A stretch of 9,293 bases of DNA, taken from contig JAEDNL010000045.1 of the NCBI GenBank assembly GCA_016302505.1, forward strand, positions 1-9,293, read 5' to 3'. Origin of the DNA: Bacilli bacterium (GTDB taxonomy: Bacteria; Bacillota_I; Bacilli_A; RF39; UBA660). Positions 6,422-9,293 of the stretch are shown here, piece by piece. The translations under genes and the position numbers were made by a program. The first letter of the stretch is position 1. Each line of letters opens with the position of its first letter. The notes below the pieces were generated by a model. The model worked only from the letters and a program-made list of their open reading frames with translations, did not search any database and was not told the DNA's origin.

Positions 6422-8386
6422 TTATTTATTCTTTTTAAAATAATCAAATTTCAAAGTTAAATCATTCTTTTTAGTTATTCTAGTTATAAAATGATTTTTA
6501 TTTTCTAAATTTTCAGAAGAAATAGTTTTACCATTTGTAACTTCACCTTGATATACATATACATTTCCATCATACCAAGAATAATCATTAAAGAACACAA
6601 TTGGTTCATAATCACTGTCTAATGCATCAGTTTGAATATAATTATTAATATTATATTCTACTCCGAATAAATTTAATAATGTAGGTAAAATATTTAATTG
6701 AGAAGTAACTTTATTAATAGTTTTTTTCTTCATGCCATCTTTCCATATAAAGAATGGAGTGTTATTTATTAAATTATTATTAGTCTCTTTATATTTATCT
6801 AGTATTGTTTTATCTTCAATAGTATATAAATAATGGTCAGCATAAGCAACTATGACCGTATTTTCTAATAAATCTTTTTCTCTTAATTTATCTAATAATA
6901 ATGAAACCATATAATCAGTTTCCTTGGCTTGCCTTCTAGCACATTCTTCTTCAGACATTTCTGTAAATTCTAAACTGTCTATTTTTTCATCCTCATTTTC
7001 AATTTTAGAATTCATTTCTTCAATCTTTTTTTCAGTATCTTCATTATAAAGCATCTTACATACACCTTTAGTATTAGTAAATGGCATATGTGCTGAATAA
7101 GTAATTATATAATCCACAAAGTTACTCTCATCAGGAAACATTAGATTACTAAATTCTTCATTCAATATTAATTCTCTGTCAAGTTCATATGATTTGTCTT
7201 TATAATTAAACATGTCAACTAATCCATAGTAATTATCATAACCCCAATTTAAATAATTAACTTTTCTAGAATAATATTCTCCACTATTCATATGAAATGC
7301 ATTTACAGAATATCCTAATTTTTTAAATATATTAGCCATAGAATTTGGAAAACTATTTTTATTAAATGTATAAGCATTCTTATTATATGAAAGCGGTGTT
7401 ATAAATCCAGTATTAACTGCAAACTCCGAATTAAATGTACTACCTCCTCCATTATAATATGAATAGTGATTAGCGAAGTTATATGAGTTATTCATCATAC
7501 TATATAAAGTCGGCGTATCTTCTTCGGTAATAAGCCACTTATCAATACCTTCTAATTGTAAAAATATAATGTTATTTTCTTTAAATTTACCAGTATATTT
7601 GTTTTTATTTGATTCCTTAGAAACATATGATTCTTCTAAGAATGTAACATCTTCTTGATTTTCCTGTTCTTTAGTTTTTAAAAACGTCATATAGAAGTTT
7701 CTAACAGTATATTCATAAATACCTGTAATCTTCATACTTTTATTATTATCATTAAATGTTATGTATATATTCCTAGGATTTTTCCAACTTGACCATGTTA
7801 GTTCTTTATTTTCATGTCCTAATGTTATGGGTATGAATAAATGTAATATTATAAATGCACAAATTATTATTGAAGTATTTTTATAATTATTTTTCTTTTT
7901 AATAGGTATATTTTTATATCCAATTATAAAAGTAAAAATTATTATTATAAAAAATATATATACTAATACATTACAATTTTTAAGAGTATCTAAAATATAA
8001 GGTGCACCCTCACTTGCTGACTCCATTAATTTGAAATCAAAGAAAGTTTTGGTAAGTGAAAAGTAAACATTATTTACTAAAAACATAATTATAAACAAAA
8101 TACCAAATACTATATATAATACTCTACTTACTATCTTATTACTATTAATAGGTATACCAACAAATAATCCTATATATATCAAGTTAAATAACAAAGGTAC
8201 ATAAAATCTATAATTAACATAATCAATGCTGCTTCCTAATATAAATGTAAATAAATCTATTAATATAAACGGTAAACACATTAGAACAATATATTTATAT
8301 TCAACTACAATTTTTTTTATCTTTTTATAATATCTTTTTATTCTTTTAGAAAGCATGATTTTTTTTACTTTATTTAAATATTTCAT
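6422..8386 (-). CDS. ltaS: LTA synthase-type phosphoglycerol transferase (sulfatase-fold)
   Basis: The 654-residue protein has five N-terminal TMs (about 33-51, 62-79, 87-107, 139-156, 172-189) and an extracellular alkaline-phosphatase-fold domain from about 270. Counted from this start, the LtaS active site is recognisable: Glu279 in NIIFLQLEG (metal), Thr317 in YNGGGSTFNSEF (catalytic nucleophile), Asp517-His518 in YADHY (metal), and substrate-side His365, Arg374 and His433 (SAHMPF). The position of S. aureus Trp354 is a Tyr here (YYSR instead of FWNR). It should polymerise glycerol phosphate from phosphatidylglycerol on the outer face of the membrane, to make LTA or a related polymer. A charged insert of about 45 residues (445-490) between the HMPF and ADH motifs has flanking Cys442 and Cys482, possibly a disulfide. 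Start: ATG 8386 with GTGGTGAT just upstream; the GTG at 8398 is part of that site. Glycolipid primases of this family cannot be excluded. Confidence 0.87.
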   Translation of the reverse strand: MKYLNKVKKIMLSKRIKRYYKKIKKIVVEYKYIVLMCLPFILIDLFTFILGSSIDYVNYRFYVPLLFNLIYIGLFVGIPINSNKIVSRVLYIVFGILFIIMFLVNNVYFSLTKTFFDFKLMESASEGAPYILDTLKNCNVLVYIFFIIIIFTFIIGYKNIPIKKKNNYKNTSIIICAFIILHLFIPITLGHENKELTWSSWKNPRNIYITFNDNNKSMKITGIYEYTVRNFYMTFLKTKEQENQEDVTFLEESYVSKESNKNKYTGKFKENNIIFLQLEGIDKWLITEEDTPTLYSMMNNSYNFANHYSYYNGGGSTFNSEFAVNTGFITPLSYNKNAYTFNKNSFPNSMANIFKKLGYSVNAFHMNSGEYYSRKVNYLNWGYDNYYGLVDMFNYKDKSYELDRELILNEEFSNLMFPDESNFVDYIITYSAHMPFTNTKGVCKMLYNEDTEKKIEEMNSKIENEDEKIDSLEFTEMSEEECARRQAKETDYMVSLLLDKLREKDLLENTVIVAYADHYLYTIEDKTILDKYKETNNNLINNTPFFIWKDGMKKKTINKVTSQLNILPTLLNLFGVEYNINNYIQTDALDSDYEPIVFFNDYSWYDGNVYVYQGEVTNGKTISSENLENKNHFITRITKKNDLTLKFDYFKKNK

Positions 8387-8406
8387 ACAAATCACCACTT
8401 ATATAC

Positions 8407-8435
8407 ATTATACTAGCATTTAAATTTAATTTCAA
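8407..8435 (-). promoter_or_regulatory. Promoter of the LTA synthase-like gene
   Basis: On the minus strand TTGAAA (8435-8430) is followed after 17 nt by perfect TATAAT (8412-8407). Transcription would start near 8400, giving a leader of about 14 nt that holds only the ribosome binding site. The strong consensus suggests constitutive sigma-A expression. Confidence 0.75.
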
Positions 8436-8460
8436 TTGCTATACTTTAATAAGTGTAAAC

Positions 8461-8489
8461 AAAAAAAATAAAAAGTGCTAATGAGCACT
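8461..8489 (-). terminator. Terminator of the LysM gene
   Basis: On the minus strand AGTGCT pairs with AGCACT around CATT, followed by a T-tract TTTTTATTTTTTTT. The stem begins inside the TAG stop codon of the LysM gene (8490-8488), so stop and terminator overlap. It separates the LysM gene from the downstream LTA synthase promoter. Confidence 0.75.
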
Positions 8490-9293
8490 AATTAGTTGGA
8501 ATTAATAAAGATTGACCTATTTTTAATGAAGAATTTGATAAATTGTTTATTGTCATTAATTTTTTTACAGTTGTTCCATATTTATTTGCTATTTTCCATA
8601 AGGAATCACCTTTTTGGACTATGTATGTGTTAAAGTTAGTTGAACCAGGTATTTTTAATATTTGACCTATTTGAAGAGTATTTGTTAATAAATTGTTAAG
8701 GTTTTTAATATCACTTATAGTAGTATCATATTTATTTGCAATTGTGTATAAATTGTCTCCTTTTTGCACTATATAATTAATTTCTCCTGTTGATTTAGAT
8801 GGTATTATTAAAACTTGTCCTATCTTTAATAAATCGCTTGTTAAGTTATTAGCTTTTTTAAGTTCAGAAGTAGTAATTTTATTGTTATATGCTATTTGTG
8901 ATAAAGTATCCCCTTTCTTAACTGTATATGTTTTTTCTGCTTCAGTTTTTTTTGCTTTAGGTAACAATAATTGTTGATTAATTGTTAATTTATCTGTATT
9001 TAAATTATTTATCTTCATTATTGTGCTAACAGTAGTATTATATTCTTTAGCTATTTTAGATAAATTGTCACCACTTTTTACTTTATATAATAAATAATCA
9101 TCAGGAATAATTTCTTCATCATTAGATGATACTTTAAGAGTTTGACCAACTTGCAATACATTGGTCTTCAAATTATTTAATGACTTTAATTTACTAACAG
9201 TTATACCATATTTGTTTGCTATGCTCCATAGTGTATCCCCTTTTTTAACTGTATAGTAATCGCTACCAAGTGGTGCTACATACTTGATACCTT
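8488..9293 (-). CDS. LysM-repeat cell-wall protein (5' end outside window)
   Basis: The frame is open to the right edge of the window (268 codons visible), so the N-terminus is missing. A TTG at 9171 could be mistaken for a start but lies inside the first visible LysM repeat (SLNNLKTNVLQVG). Five LysM domains follow one another, each of about 44 residues with the YTVKKGDTLWSIA...NNL...LQIGQ.LKIP pattern; the last ends the protein (SLLIPTN). LysM binds N-acetylglucosamine in peptidoglycan. The residues before the first repeat (GIKYVAPLGSD) could be the end of a catalytic domain; the GI..Y pattern would fit an Amidase_3 N-acetylmuramoyl-L-alanine amidase C-terminus, but this is weak. Linkers are short and Ser/Asn/Lys-rich. 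Most likely a secreted peptidoglycan hydrolase or wall-binding protein. Confidence 0.88.
   Translation of the reverse strand, partial: GIKYVAPLGSDYYTVKKGDTLWSIANKYGITVSKLKSLNNLKTNVLQVGQTLKVSSNDEEIIPDDYLLYKVKSGDNLSKIAKEYNTTVSTIMKINNLNTDKLTINQQLLLPKAKKTEAEKTYTVKKGDTLSQIAYNNKITTSELKKANNLTSDLLKIGQVLIIPSKSTGEINYIVQKGDNLYTIANKYDTTISDIKNLNNLLTNTLQIGQILKIPGSTNFNTYIVQKGDSLWKIANKYGTTVKKLMTINNLSNSSLKIGQSLLIPTN

Noticed and set aside
8488..9171. Complete 227-residue LysM protein starting at TTG 9171
   Set aside because: The TTG is a leucine codon inside a LysM repeat, and the same frame stays open with a good LysM domain up to the window edge.
8488..9293. Regular repeats that could be a CRISPR array
   Set aside because: The periodicity of about 130-160 nt is that of coding LysM repeats, which diverge at the DNA level; there are no short identical repeats with spacers anywhere in the window.

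Overview
The window is strongly AT-rich (most third codon positions are A or T), uses TAA almost exclusively as its stop codon, has clear Shine-Dalgarno sequences, and carries a tRNA-Trp with anticodon CCA together with ordinary TGG tryptophan codons. This points to a Gram-positive-type, low-GC bacterium of the Firmicutes (Clostridia or uncultured gut Bacilli-like lineages) using the standard code. It is not a code-4 mollicute. The assignment is inferred from composition and gene content. I cannot name a species.

Left block (1-3847, all on the minus strand, read right to left). An extended -10 promoter drives a four-gene operon: a small secreted protein with a SipW-type signal peptide (3206-3811); a SipW/ER-type signal peptidase fused to a large polytopic membrane domain (2041-3186); a two-TM protein resembling the DUF5305 family (948-2039); and a second, larger surface protein with the same kind of signal peptide and PEGA-like repeats, which starts with GTG at 958 and runs off the window edge. 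The genes are separated by 19 nt, 1 nt and an 11-nt overlap. The two substrate candidates share an almost identical motif around the predicted cleavage site, so the operon looks like a self-contained surface-protein export and processing module comparable in principle to TasA/SipW.

Centre (3996-4206). A tRNA-Trp gene with a good promoter and its own terminator lies on the minus strand, divergent from the next block.

Plus-strand block (4212-6419). A CwlJ-type cell-wall hydrolase without signal peptide is followed, after a likely internal promoter, by a processive-type family 2 glycosyltransferase and a 64-residue one-TM protein that starts 1 nt after the glycosyltransferase stop. A bidirectional terminator ends the block.

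Right block (6422-9293, minus strand). A lipoteichoic-acid-synthase-type phosphoglycerol transferase with its own strong promoter lies downstream of a LysM-rich protein (five LysM repeats visible) whose 5' part lies outside the window. A terminator overlapping the LysM gene's stop codon separates the two. Apart from the tRNA, every gene in the window concerns the cell envelope: peptidoglycan hydrolysis, polymer synthesis, or surface protein export.
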